A stretch of DNA of 64,000 nucleotides from Wuchereria bancrofti (lineage: Eukaryota; Nematoda; Chromadorea; Rhabditida; Onchocercidae): contig SSBO01000012.1 of NCBI GenBank assembly GCA_005281725.1, forward strand, positions 6,079,177-6,143,176, read 5' to 3'. Of the stretch, positions 26,419 through 39,327 are shown one piece after another (the first letter of the stretch is position 1; each line of letters opens with the position of its first letter). The notes under the pieces were generated by a model that saw only the letters and a list, made by a program, of their open reading frames with translations, had not been told where the DNA came from and ran no database searches. Position numbers and translations under genes: made by a program.

Positions 26419-29400
26419 ATGTCGGATCTGTTGAGTGGTATTGCGAGTTTTACAAGAACAGTAGCCGATTCGTTCAACACATATGAAATCAGAAAACTTG
26501 GTGACAAAGTGTAAGCGACCCTACTGATTTTCAGAAGTTACTTGCTAGATCTGTGAATTCACTTCATCCAGTCATTTCATTAGTTTTAAACATTTCATAT
26601 ACAGTATGTTGTTAATTTAATCCTAGTTCAGTTATCTTTGATCTTTTCTCCTAGGTAACCCATGTTCGGAATAGTAGTGTTAGTTTTTTTTCCCTTTTTT
26701 TTAACGAGATTAGAAGCTGTTTATAAGTAATAGCTGTTAATGAATAGCGTTGTTTGTTCTTAACGTGAAACCCATCTTTTTGTTATGTGGATTACTTTTT
26801 ATGGGATATTGTCAAGCTGTTTGGGTGAAACTCTTCTAAGTTTATAAAGGAAATAGAAGTATTATTGGGATTTTATTCCAGAAGTATGCTGGTGAGTTAC
26901 TCGTTCTTTAATTTTATCAGGCAGGGGATAGTAATGAACTATACGGAAGCAGAAAGCAAGGTCCGAGAAGCAACAAACGAAGACCCATGGGGACCAACAG
27001 GGCCTCAAATGGCTGAAATCGCGCATATGACATATCAATATGATGCGTTTCCCGAAGTGATGAGCATGCTCTGGAAACGTATGCTACAGGACAATAAGAG
27101 TGCTTGGAGACGAGTATATAAGGCAAGAACATTTTGTAATGTATATAATATCTACAGAAATCGATCCAGAACCTAACGGGTTCGAGAACTTCACGGTTTG
27201 TATTCAGTATTATAGGGAACATTACGTGGTTCTGTTCATGTTTTTGATCAAACTCTTCATTACTTTTAATCTAGTATTGCATTTTGAAATGACTTATGAT
27301 TCTTTTCTACTTTTTTCTATAAGTTTATATTATATGTGATCTTTCAGTCTTTAACGTTATTGCACTATCTGTTAAAAAACGGCAGTGAGCGGGTGGTGAG
27401 CAACGCTCGTGATCACTTATTTGAGATGCGTACGCTGGAGTCTTATAAATTTATTGATGAAAAGGGAAAAGATCAGGGACTTAACGGTGTGATTTTTTTT
27501 ATTTTTCTAATGTATCTTTGATTTTAAAGAAACCATAACTTCACGTTTTATTTTTCTATATAGCATATATGAATATAATGTTTTAACAAACTTAACTGTT
27601 ATATGATTCGACTGTGAAAGAAAACTGGTTTACCTCCTGAACTTTTTAATGTTAAGATAAATCTAGACTGCAGTTTTTACAAATCAGTTTTTTTTTTTTT
27701 TACAGTACGACATCGTGTTAGCGTTTTATTCGATTTAATTCAAGATGATGAACAGTTAAAAACAGAGCGGAAAAAAGCAAAATTGGAAGGCAAGGATAAA
27801 TACAAAGGCTATTCGAAAGACGATATGCGTTTGAGTGGACAAATTACTTTCAGTTAGTTATCAAAACCTTTTTCAGTTTTTAGTATGGCAACCAAAATGT
27901 GATTATTTTTGCTAGCTTTAAAAAGAACTGACTATGCATTTCATTTTAATTTTGTCATTACGTAGAATAGTATTGCCGTTTACATGCGTATTAGTATACA
28001 AGTACAAAGTATACGCTTTTGTGGGATTATAGGAATTTCAACTACCGTTGTGGGATAACGCAATACGTTGATTTTGTGATGTTTCAATTTTTTGATGTAA
28101 GTACAGCATATCCAAAACTTAGTTCAACAGTTGCTTCAACACTTTCTTGTAGAAAATAGCATCAAAGTATTTTAGTCCGACGGACTTTTTGGCTGAGTTT
28201 TGAAGGTGAGCATTATTTTACCAGTATTTTATTCATCTTGTTGGGTTAGAGACGCTGTTATCTTCTCCTCTTTTAGGCAGTAATAGTACAGAAAATTTTG
28301 GTGACTGGAAAAATAGCAGTGATTTTTCGAAGAAAAGAAATTCATCTGATGAAGACGGAAGGTTGTTTTTTTGTTGGTACCTTACTTTGTGAATATTACT
28401 ATGTTTCATTGAACCAGTAACATTCTGTCTGATTTTAGAGATTCTTATCGTCATCGTGAAGTGAACTCGTTCCAGTTTCCAGACGAAGAAATTATCCACG
28501 GTGAAGGTGATAGTCCAGAACTAGGTATACGGGAGGTAAGTTAGCTATTTTTGTTTGTACAAATTTAAATTTAATTACTGCCGTATTTTTCAGTTTACCA
28601 TACAATTGCTACTTGTTTTTGTTTCCACGTACCAGCGACTTTACTTACAGCATATACCGGATCCGATTGACCAAGAGATCGAAGATGATGAAGAATTCGG
28701 TGATTTCGCCCTAGCTCGTAATCTTCATTCGCAGTTTCAGAAAGTTTCCTCACCGTCGTTAATAACAGCACAACCATATCCTATTCATAAGCCTTATCAG
28801 CTATATACCGTGAATGTTCCAATTCCTGCAGCAGTACTTCCTCCTCCTCCTTCCCTTCCTCCTTCTGGTCCGAGTGCAATAGCTACGACAGTAAAACATC
28901 GCGATAATGGCATTCTTCTGCAGAATAAACCAGTCAGCGGTTCGTAATATGTTTCAAATATTAGTAAAGTCAGTGTTTTAGATTGCGTAATTTGGTTTTT
29001 TGTCGGCTGATTTCCAAAAAAAAAAAAAAAAAAAAAAAAAAACGTCTACATAATGCAGAGATTGTAATATCTACTGCTACACTTCTTTCATTACGTTTTT
29101 CTCTCATAGTCATGATTTTTCGGCATTTGCAAGAATGAAATCAAAATTGAACGTGTCGTATGGACCCTGTAGATTTTGTAGCTAACTATTACCTTCTCTG
29201 CTCCTTTTGAAGTACCTATAATCTATGAACTCTTCGATTCCTGTGTTCATATGTTGTTAAAACTGGAACAATATTCATTGACCAAACACTCAATAAGTTG
29301 GTTACGATATGTTTATTTTTGAATTTCAGCCTTTTGTTTTGTGTAGAGACCATTTCATGGCAAATATATTTCTAGTTAACGGTTATCTTTCTCCGCTTTT

Positions 29401-31829
29401 TTAGCCTGTTTTATCCAGGTAAATTTCCGTAAGCCCGATTAGTTTATTCCGCACAGTAGGTACTTTTCATATGCAGATGAAGCCGTCTGTCACTTTCCGC
29501 TTCATGATACCTCAGTTTGACAGATATTCACAAAAATATTCTCGATGATTCTTTTCACACTAATTTTGTACAATCGAAATCTTTTGTATAAGTGATGATT
29601 TTATTAGTGATAAAAGGTGACCGGATTATGGAAGAATAAGAGACGAAACTGTTAGGTCTGCATTGGCTCATCTAGGTAAAGTGAACTAAAAGATAATAGA
29701 TTAAGTTCGATGTGTTTGCAAAAAGGAACATTGGCTGTGCGGAACGTGGTAGTAAGAGGGAATTATCAGTAAGCTGTAAAAATTGATCTAAAAGGGAAAA
29801 ATTAAGGAAATTGTCGAGAAATATAAGTTTCAAAATTTTGATGACAGATTTCGATAAATCGATTCACTCATTTTAATCTACTGTCATTTAGTTTTCGCTT
29901 TGGCTATCTTAAAATCAGTTGTGTTTTTATTTCTTTACGACTTACTATCTCTGTTAACTTATGAAACTATCAAAGATGATTTGTTTGCTGTACTGTTATC
30001 TATTTAATTGTTTTGTGTGCTGCCACTGACTGAAGCTGACATTTAAAGTAGTACCTCTGAAGTGTAAAAAGTATTTGATGTTCTTGCGCTGAACATTAAA
30101 GTAGTTTATGATGGGATAGGTAAAAGAAGTGATGTAAACAACACTTAAACAGTATTTTTCTAGGTGCCGAAATTTGCTCAGTTTTATTTTCAACTTTTTT
30201 TTAGATCTGCTTGGATTAGATGAATTCAATGGTAATGGCAATTCTAGCAATTCCTCAACTTCATTTTTCAAAGATTCTTCAAAAACAACCACTTTGCAGC
30301 TTTCCTCATTTATGAAAGCTGTGAACCAGTTGACCAGTACTCAACAACTTACTTCACAATTGAGATTTGACAGTTTATCTCCTGAGTACGTTGCTAATCT
30401 TGTTTATTTCTATTCTGACATCAGTTTTTTACATCACATTTTACATCACAGTTTTTTACAATATTTCACAATCATTATTACAGTACGAGTCATTCACCGA
30501 ACTTATCATTTATTACATATTTTTGACAATAAAAACTGACGAAGTTGTACTTTATTATAAAACTATATTGACAAGTGTCTTGAGGTTTTTTAGTTTCAAG
30601 GAGTTATTTCATTAAATTTCTTGAACTGCGTTCTAATATCATGTGCTTTTTTAAGTATTTGATCTTTTCATTCTAGATCAGTATCAGATGTTGCACTTCC
30701 AAATGCAAATCAACAAGGTGTATCTTCTGCTGCACCATCTGTTGGATTAGCCGATTCTCTTACTGTGTCTTCAGTTGCAGCTCCTATAGAGGCAACGTTT
30801 CCATCCCTGTTAAGTAGCAGTGCTATCTTTTCCCCAGGTTGGGGTGACGTGTCTGCAGCTCATGTCTCTTTGGCTAATACTACTGTGCAATCACCTCTTC
30901 AAAACACTGTTCTTTTGGCTGCAGCTACTCCACTAGTACGTTAGATTGTTACTATTGTTTGCTATTTTTAACAATTCAGCTTCCAACTAGATAGTTAATA
31001 AAGAATTGGTCGGATTTTCCAAATTGTAGTTTCTGAAAGAATAAGGATAGTTATTGCAAAACTTGTAAATGCACGAACATATATTTGGTATATTCTTTGA
31101 CTTTCCTGAAATTCAAATAGTTGTTGGTAGTGGATTTAATCAGCAGTTATGGGCCGAATACAACTTTTTGCCTTTGTTTCCACGCACAAATAAGAAGGTG
31201 TGACGACCTTAATCTTTTTTCTTTTTTAGTTTCTTCATGATTATGTAGGATTTTCCCATCTTTTAATACTTTATATACAGTTTGGAAAGAATACTATTCT
31301 TAATAATATTAGAACATTACTAGAGTAAATTATTCTTTCTTACATTCTTTCTACCAGGTTTCCGTTATTCCGTCACACGTAAATGTACCTTCTCTGCAAG
31401 TCGATCAGGATTCAAAATCAGCTGTGGTGCGTCTCATGTTTATAAAAATGTTCACATTTATGAAGTTGGAATTTATTATTTTTCTCTTTTTGAGTGTTTG
31501 ACAATACTAACTATGAAATTATTTGATTTGTATATTGTCTTCTGGAAACACTATGAAACGAAATTGCAGAAAATTGCATCGACATGGGCAGATGCATCAA
31601 GCAAAGTTAATATTGATTTGGATGATCTGGGTATGAAAAAGAAAACGCAGAAGCATTCTGTGCCGATGAATCAAATGATTCCTTCAATGTCTGTGCCAAC
31701 AACAGGTATGTCTTCATTGTACATAATTTATGTGAAGTGATAGTGGTATTTTTTGTTCAGACTGTATGCATGAATTATTTCTTTCTCTTAGGGAAAGACA
31801 TTTGGTTATTGAAACTGAATTGTAGATAG
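26419..31829 (+). CDS. rsd-3: ENTH-domain epsinR (CLINT1) / RSD-3 homologue, 12 exons, about 582 aa
   Basis: A clathrin adaptor of the epsinR family acting in trafficking between trans-Golgi and endosomes; its C. elegans homologue RSD-3 is needed for import of silencing RNA. Exons: 26419-26510, 26921-27122, 27348-27486, 27706-27852, 28277-28361, 28439-28535, 28636-28939, 30205-30385, 30677-30935, 31358-31426, 31570-31705, 31792-31829. The ENTH domain (residues ~15-165) shows NYTEAESKVREATNEDPWGP, MLWKRMLQDNKSAWRRVYK, SLTLLHYLLKNGSERVVSNA and VRHRVSVLFDLIQDDEQLK, closer to epsinR than to epsin 1. The disordered tail has acidic EIEDDEEFGDFALA, a proline run, a clathrin-box-like DLLGLDEF and a second NIDLDDLG. 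No ubiquitin-interacting motifs or NPF repeats are evident. The intron after 27122 seems to begin with GC. The last exon (12 codons) is uncertain: an alternative acceptor at about 31760 gives another short end. Confidence 0.9.
29016..29042. repeat. Poly(A) tract of 27 bases in rsd-3 intron
   Basis: An uninterrupted run of A in the 1.27 kb intron 28940-30204. Its exact length should be treated with caution, as homopolymers are often miscounted. No adjacent target-site duplication marking a retroposed sequence was seen. Confidence 0.9.
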
Positions 31830-34800
31830 AGAGATACTCGTGGCATCGACTGTTTTAACCAATGCTTCTCAGCAGCGAGTGTCTTCGGGTGACATGTTAG
31901 ACTTACTAAAATGAAGCTGAACATGAATAAATCAGTTATTGACAGTTTTGAATAAGCAGTTTTCCGTTGTAAGACAATTTCTTTGAAAAACTGATTATTC
32001 ACCGATTACTATTGTTTAGTTTTGCTGATTTATAGTTTCCTTAACTTTGATTTCTGCTTAGTATGAGCAGTAGCAATCTTTGTCACTTCGTCATTTATTC
32101 GTTCTATATCTTCATATCTAGGAAACATTTGTAGCATTATATATTATTCTGTTGTTTAAGTTTTTAAGAGGCGTAATTGTCTTCTGCACTCATTCAATTA
32201 ATGTTTAACATATCTATAATACAAATCTTTATTACCTTCAAAAGACCATTCATTAGCTTTCTTTTGTAGAATAGAACTGATATATTTGGAAATAAGAAAT
32301 TGAAATAAGCAATATGAAATACTGACATATTTGAAAATAAAAAATTGGAAAAAAATAAGATAAAAAAATTATAATAAGGAATTATCTCTAAAAAACTACT
32401 TGAGTCATTCTTTTGCATTTTTTGCTTTTGTCTTAAACATGACTATATTGTTGGGAGATTATGATGCAGAAATAACAAGGGGACGAAAGTATTAGTTAGA
32501 ATGTGAATACTTGGCATCACATGTCGAAAATTTATTTTATTGTCTTTCTGATATATATTCAAATGAAGTGCTTTTTTTGAGAATCTGACACGAATTACGG
32601 CTTCATATGTGATAAATGTCTTTGTGATTTTCCACCGGTAAGCTCATTCGTTTAATGTAGAGATGAAACGATATGCATGTACCATATATCTCATATTTGT
32701 TTCATATAATAAGAAAAAATTTCAGGTTCAATAATGAGCAAGTTATTGATTTAGTCAATATATTGTGCGAAATTAGTAATGAGGTTTTCATAAGACTGTA
32801 AAAACACTGCATGTCGTTCATCACTGCACATTTTTCTGTTCAGTCCTCGTATATCAATTTTATTAACTGTTGCATTGAATCTTTTTTTTGTGTTTGTGGC
32901 CTTGTTTCTGTCAGAAGTTAAGTGGGTTATATCACACGTTATATATGATGCGATATTGTTTCGGTAATTTTAATTTAAATGAAGTGAAATTTTTTCTTTT
33001 TATGAGATTAGTAAATGATAGAATGATACGTTATGATTATCTTATTGTAGCTTATTATTTGTTTAAATTTTCATATTATGTTTCTTAGAATCTTAAATTT
33101 GAAGCACACAATGGTTGAGATTGTGGAACTTTGCATATCAGTTGTTAAGGGACTTGTATTATTTTCTTTTTTTTTTTCGTGCTGTTCACTTTGTATATGA
33201 AATGTTTAGCGTACCTTTTCTGGACCCATAAAAGTGCTTACTGAAATGGTTCCAGATGCATTTGTTTGACGATAACTACGAGACTTTCGTTTCAGCGTAT
33301 GACTTCTAAGTTAATTGGACGTTTTTCCTAACAATTTTAATTGAAGTGAGGCTTGGATACTTGATGTCGGTTTTGTCGTAATATATGAGCAATTTGGGTA
33401 TTACTTTATGTAACTCAACATAGTATTCTGTGTATTATGAGCTTTATGGAACTATCGCGCTCCCACTTTATTCGTTTAAAAGAAGCGGTTGTTGAATTCG
33501 CATTACACTGTTAAATATTTTCTTTTACTGTATAATATTTAATGATGAGTCTTTAAGGTCATTTAAGGTGGCCTTAGAAGTTTAGTGTGGTTTATTTGAA
33601 TATTGGAAGTTGTCTTAAAATTTTGCTTCTCTTATTTGATGTATACCTCATGTTTAGTGTATGCTTTTTTCCCGTAAACTCTTCCAGGTGAGAAGAAAGA
33701 GTGTGAGGTATAACAATATGACGTTCATGGTTGGTGCACATTTCCGACTTTAAGTGATAATGATTTACGTGGTAAACTTTAAGAGTAACTCCACAATTGT
33801 CATTCATTGCCTTATTTTCTGATTTTAGAGTAAATGTTGATTTACTATTCCGAAAGAGAAAGTTCGACCTTATTTCTTAACTACACCGTAAAAGTATGTA
33901 TTGCAATCAGTTTTGTGTGGACCGTGGTATGAGAAAATTACGAGAATAGGAGAAAGGTTTTGTTGAAGATCTTTTAACTTGATTTCCCCATGGATGTGAT
34001 GAAGCAAATAGCTATACATTCAGTAAGTTTGCACATCTTCCTAGGGTGAAGTTGCTGCTGTCTTCTGGGAATCATATTTTGAATAACACTGCGAGAGTGG
34101 AGTACTGATGTTTGAGTGGAAAGCACAGTTCTTAGCTAAGTCTTTCATTCTGGCAATCATGATTATTTAATTAGTAGACGTAGAGTGTTAGCAATTTAAA
34201 AATGAAAACATCTGCTAAGTTTTAATTTGCATGAGTAGAGGAGCAAACAATCGATATGTTTTGCACAAATTTCTGAAAATTCGACAAACCTACCTTAGTT
34301 TCTAACTGCTAATGAAAGCAAAATTGTCTTAAAAACATTTCATCTAACATTTCTGAAAACCCTCAGCTTAGGTGCTTCAGGTGCGACGAAGTTACTAAAC
34401 TTAATTTTCTCAGATTCATTAAAGGTTCATTTATCTATTTGATGCAAACGATCTAGTAAAAACCTAGTCATAGACTTTCTTGTGGAAATAATGTGTACGC
34501 AAGATCTATAAGTGGTTAATTGAATTATAAAAAGTTCTGCCGGAGTAACTCCATTTCAGCTGCATTAGCAACGCTCATTTATTGCTTTGCCGCAAAGTTT
34601 ATTTCCTCATGTTTCTTATTGTTGCTTTTTGTGATTGTAAGACTTCCTTCAAATATGTTTGCATTTATCAGTTTATTGGGAATAATGCTTCTGCAGTTGA
34701 AAGCTTCGTATTATGAAAGAGTTATTGGAATGTGAAAATTTCATCGTGATGGAGTTGCATTTCCATGATTATAAGGGGCAAAGTAACTAATTGATATCAG

Positions 34801-37534
34801 TGTTATCTGACCGACAAGCATCCACAGAAGCATTTCTTGGACAGCACATATGTGTAAAGAAAAAGTGGCAAAAATCCATTACTTTTAAGGGCTAAACTCC
34901 CGTAGTGTCTTACAAATTTTTTTTTTTTTCGTTATTTTTTATTAATAAAAAGTTGAATCCCAAGATGAATCATTTGGAAATTATTGAAGTCGTAGTATCA
35001 GTGAAATGTTTGGTATCAGTAAAAATTGGGACGAAAGATACAATTGGCTAGGCAACTTTTGACAACGCTACTTTCTAGGTATCTACACTTGTAAGCTGCT
35101 GTCGAAAATTTTCAAATCCGATTGGATTAACAAATTAAACAGCTTCAAAAAGTGAAAAGGAGTTTGCCACTGCCTTCGTGTAAGCCAAATAATTTGAAAT
35201 GTTGAGTTCAACGTGAAAAAATAGTGCAGCAATTCTTCTAGTTCTCGAAAGATTACCTAAAACTCGCTTGATGGAGTTGATATATTTCATTAAATGGATA
35301 TTATCAAAAGTTTCAAGTTCATAGAAGTTGATGTTAAATGATTAGCTGTAACAACAAGGTTGCTGAGTTATTCATGACAAACTTGATTTTAAACGTACTT
35401 ATGCAGTTATGATGGAACTGATATGAACACAAAAATTAAGGACCAAATTGTTTCCATAATTTAAAACATTGAGTTGGTGGTCATAACCAAACGATATCAA
35501 TGGTGGAGAAAATGGCACGAGATCTAAAGTGCGAATGGACCCGAACACAAAAATTAAAAATATTGCCTTTTATTGTAGACTGTTCTGGTATTTATAAAAT
35601 CTTGCATTTCTTATCTGAAAACTAGCCTCTTTAAACGAGACAATACGGGTTCCGAAACGCAATTCGTTTTTCCAATTTATGTGGTAAAGAGGAAAGGTAG
35701 CTTCGATTTTCTACTAACTTGAGAAATTAAAACTGTTGTGTTTTCTTTCTAATCAATAAACTTATTTTGATTAAGAATCTACCATTCAGAAATTTTTCTA
35801 CTTTTTAAGCAATGTTTTTCTATGTGTGTTATTCAGTATAAAGTATCGTTTAAGCGAGATATCAGCAACACTCATTTTCGCTTTATAATCGAAATTTCAG
35901 ATGCCCTACATCTCTGAAAGGCCACTTGACTGCATCTTATCACTTCTATAAAACGCCATCTTCTAATTTTTTCGACAGTTTGCTTTTAAAAATCTACTGT
36001 TAAATCATGAGTAAAAATATAGGGGTTACATATGGATACATGTAACGTATTTTTTGCGAATAATTAGGGGAGAAATATCCCACTAATAAGAGCATAGAGT
36101 GTGAATCGAACTGTGAACCGTTTGTAAGACGAAAAACTATTTGTAGTGAAGTAAAATAATCAAGTAAGAAAAAATCAAGAATTTAACTTTATATACTGCA
36201 GTCATACAAGTTCGTTGTACTATGTTGATTTTTTCTTATTTCTGATACTTGATTATTACATTTAATTATTAGTTATTTATTATTATTATTATTATTATTA
36301 ATATTATTATTATTGTTATTATTATTATTATTATTATTGTTGTTGTTGCATAATAAGCCTTACAATGTAATTTTTAATTGATCTTCATTAGATTGCGTCT
36401 TGCAGTACTATAACTTAATATTTTAATAAGTTCTGAATATTACCATAAAAATTTGTATACTATATATATGAGACAAATTAATGTTTCTGTTGTGGTAAAA
36501 TAGAAAATATTTTATTGATTCTGTTGCTTTCTTCACATTGTCTTTTACAAATATATTTTGACAGCAGCGTTTTCATCATGATAAGTATTATTAATATCAA
36601 ATAAATGATGTAGAATTACGCACTGAATACACCAGCTAAAAGCGATAGTCTGACATAGAGTAAGATAATATATTTCGATCTTTCACCATGTCCAACTTAT
36701 AATTATGCTACCAACTGTAAAAACGATTTGAAAAAATTAGTAATGATGAACAAAATTATACGATAATTAATTTCAGTACAGGGAAATAAATTACTTACGG
36801 TATTGTCTTGAATTTTTTTTTTCAATTGATTTTATAAAGCGAAAATGAAAAAAAAAAAATATATATATATAGTATATATAATAGTACCTACGGCATCAGT
36901 TAACTTGGAAATGAATTAAATTCGAAGTGTTCCCGTAAGCTGGTAATTTTTGTGAAATTAATTTCCAGTGAAAATCAAATCATTTACTAATTTGTGCATC
37001 TGATGATATTTGTATGATTTGGACTCATGAATTAATAATTTTAAAAGAATAAAAATTTTGCATTAAACTATTCTTAGTACACAGTTACATTAAAGAAATG
37101 TAAGTGAAATATGTATCGTAATATATATCGAATGACCTGATGTAGGTTTCCTATTGATGATTTCCAAATCCAGTTTTTTTTTTTTGTCTTTCCATATTTC
37201 CAGCTTTTTAAGGAACGGTTAATTTGTTCACACATAAAATTTTTTAATTTATTTGTTTTTAGCCAAAGTGTTTGCCAAGGTCGTTGCCAAAACCAGTCTG
37301 AACTGCTGCAATGCAGTAATACATCACAGAGTCCTTCTTTCTAAGTCTGATTCCTTTTTTCTTAAATCATTCAGGATTTTCTTACAAAATTTTTGGTCAG
37401 TACAAGGAGAAATGCTTTCCAGTGTGTCCGATACCAAACTCATTTGCTGCTTTTGATCTAAAGAATCCGTTAGCGATTTGGTTTGTTGGAAGGAATGTAC
37501 TTCATTATATTTTCAGTTCCATTTTTCGCAGAGA
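31830..37534. other. Non-coding region between rsd-3 and the zig-like gene
   Basis: 5.7 kb with no recognisable gene. Open frames are short and AT-driven. A short exon-like stretch rich in Cys (about 32587-32639, ending at a good GTAAGC donor) is the only weak coding hint. An (ATT)n microsatellite lies at 36272-36348. The region presumably carries the rsd-3 3' UTR and the zig-like promoter. Confidence 0.55.
36272..36348. repeat. (ATT)n/(GTT)n microsatellite
   Basis: About 77 bases of ATT triplets, interrupted twice and ending in four GTT units. It is a simple-sequence repeat, probably length-variable between individuals. Confidence 0.95.
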
Positions 37535-39327
37535 ATGCTCCATATTACTGTTTTCTGTTTACTGATTTTGACCGCCTTAACAATGTCCGCACCACGTCAA
37601 CGAGATATTTTTGAAAAAAGTCACGTGAGTTACAATATTCGACAATGTTAAAAATAATTCACATTTGGGGTATTTTTTTCCTGGTTTTCTCATTGTTCAC
37701 TTTAAAAACTAAAATATAGCAAAAATTTTAGGTTCTACAAATTGAAAAGGGCATAGAAGTATTGAACAGCAATTTTAATGCAGGTATTTTTATGCAAATT
37801 CTTTTGGTGGTTGAAATCCTCGGTTGCGAGTAAGCGAATCTCACCAAAAATATATCACATTGAATTTGCATTGTTAGCAGGTTCTGAAACTTGTGGTGCT
37901 ACAGAGAAATGAGTTTTTTCGTTATAAACTAGAGAGATGAGTAAAATAAAACATGAGCTCCACATTTACCGCATTCAATCTTCTAACCTAACTTAATTCT
38001 TATATCTTCTTAAAGAATCGTTTTGTAAATGAAAATAATTGCAGAACACTTAACTGAGGCTCCTTATTTGCACTTCACCAAAACACCAAAAGCAGTTGAA
38101 ATTGCTGTGGGAAATGAACTTGTGTTAAAATGTGAAGCGATTGGCATCCCACCACCAATCATTGAATGGTTTCTCTTATTCCACTTGCTAACCAAATCTC
38201 TCGCTATTCAGTTTTTGAAAATTAAGGTGGAGCTAACTGTGTTAACTTTGCTTCTGAGGTTATCAATGTACCAGTTAATTTTAATCAACTAAATTAGCGA
38301 CTTCGCACCCGCAGCAATCTCAGAGACTTTCACTGATACTAACTATGGCGGTACAAGCAGTTCGTCAGGATCATCCTTTTCAAAGCTGCGTTTAAAGTAT
38401 ATGCATCCCAAACGATGCTTATATTATTCGACTAGTTTGATTTTCAGATATGTTCTTCAAATTTCCAGAGACCATTAAAAAAATTGAAGACAAGTCAGTA
38501 TTTAGAAGTAGACTTGAAATACTTTACTGTCGTTGAAAGAAAATTTACTTTATGACATATCCTGCAGGGCATACAATGGCAATGTGATCCATGCCATAGA
38601 TGAAAGCAATGCCGCAGAAAAACTGCATAATGCTGGTCTTAATACCATACAGTATGGTGTAACTGCATCCAAGATGGTCGTTCCATGTATCAAAACCAAA
38701 GATACAGCTGAATACAAATGTTTAGCGAGTAACGGTCATCAAAAACTTGAAAGTACAACAACTGTTGTTGTTGGCGAGTTTCAACACTTCCGTATAATGT
38801 TTGCTTATAATCTCTTACCTTCAGTACTGTGTGTCTTTTATCCGATTTTTAGTAGGATGGTCAAATAGCATTTCAACTGCTTTTACTTTTCATGAAACTT
38901 TCAGAAGAAAAAGCGAAATGCTGGCATAAGCATTCACCCCCAGTAATAAGCATGTGGACAGATGGCCGTTTCGAAAGATCTGGTGCAACGGTACAGCTGT
39001 TCTGTCGAGTTAATGGAACTCCGCAATCGAATATCACCTGGTACAATGAGGAAAATTGTAAACTCGACAATGTTAAGAAATACAAAGTAAATATAATTAA
39101 ATAAAAACATGTAAAAATTTAATCAAATTTTAATTAAATGAGCGGTAGTTATTTTAAATACGGATATTAAATTTTTCAAAAATTCGCCAATATTTCAGAT
39201 ACTGTCAAATGGAGATTTGGTTATCTATGATACACAGTGGGAAGACTTGGGGGTATACACCTGTATTGCTAGTAATGAATACGGCCAAGATCGAATTATG
39301 GCATTCTTTTACCCTACTGAACCGTAA
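37535..39327 (+). CDS. Secreted two-immunoglobulin-domain protein, ZIG-2/3/4-like, 6 exons, 260 aa
   Basis: Exons 37535-37624, 37732-37783, 38045-38168, 38568-38773, 38905-39086 and 39199-39327 join in phases 0,1,2,1,0. The N terminus, MLHITVFCLLILTALTMSA, is a clear signal peptide, and no membrane anchor follows. Ig1 has LVLKCEAIGIPPPIIEW (Cys and Trp of strands B and C) and DTAEYKCLASNG (strand F). Ig2 has VQLFCRVNGTPQSNITWY and DLGVYTCIASNEYG. The protein ends soon after Ig2. Size, architecture and the long C-C' segment of Ig1 match the small secreted zig family of C. elegans, some members of which maintain axon position, and insect ImpL2. The exact orthologue is not assigned. The intron after 38773 appears to start with GC, as only a phase-1 join keeps Ig2 open. 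Confidence 0.82.

Noticed and set aside
32587..32639. Cys-containing exon-like stretch DTNYGFICDKCLCDFPP ending at a GTAAGC donor.
   Set aside because: Too short, with a poor acceptor and no partner exon; kept only as a weak hint in the non-coding region.
34520..34735. 71-codon plus-strand frame with hydrophobic stretches resembling membrane segments.
   Set aside because: T-rich DNA gives Phe/Leu runs by chance; no neighbouring exon, conserved motif or start context supports it.
37253..37456. 67-codon frame just before the zig-like gene, reading AKVFAKVVAKTSLN.
   Set aside because: The zig-like gene already has a good signal peptide start at 37535, and this frame cannot be spliced to it in phase.
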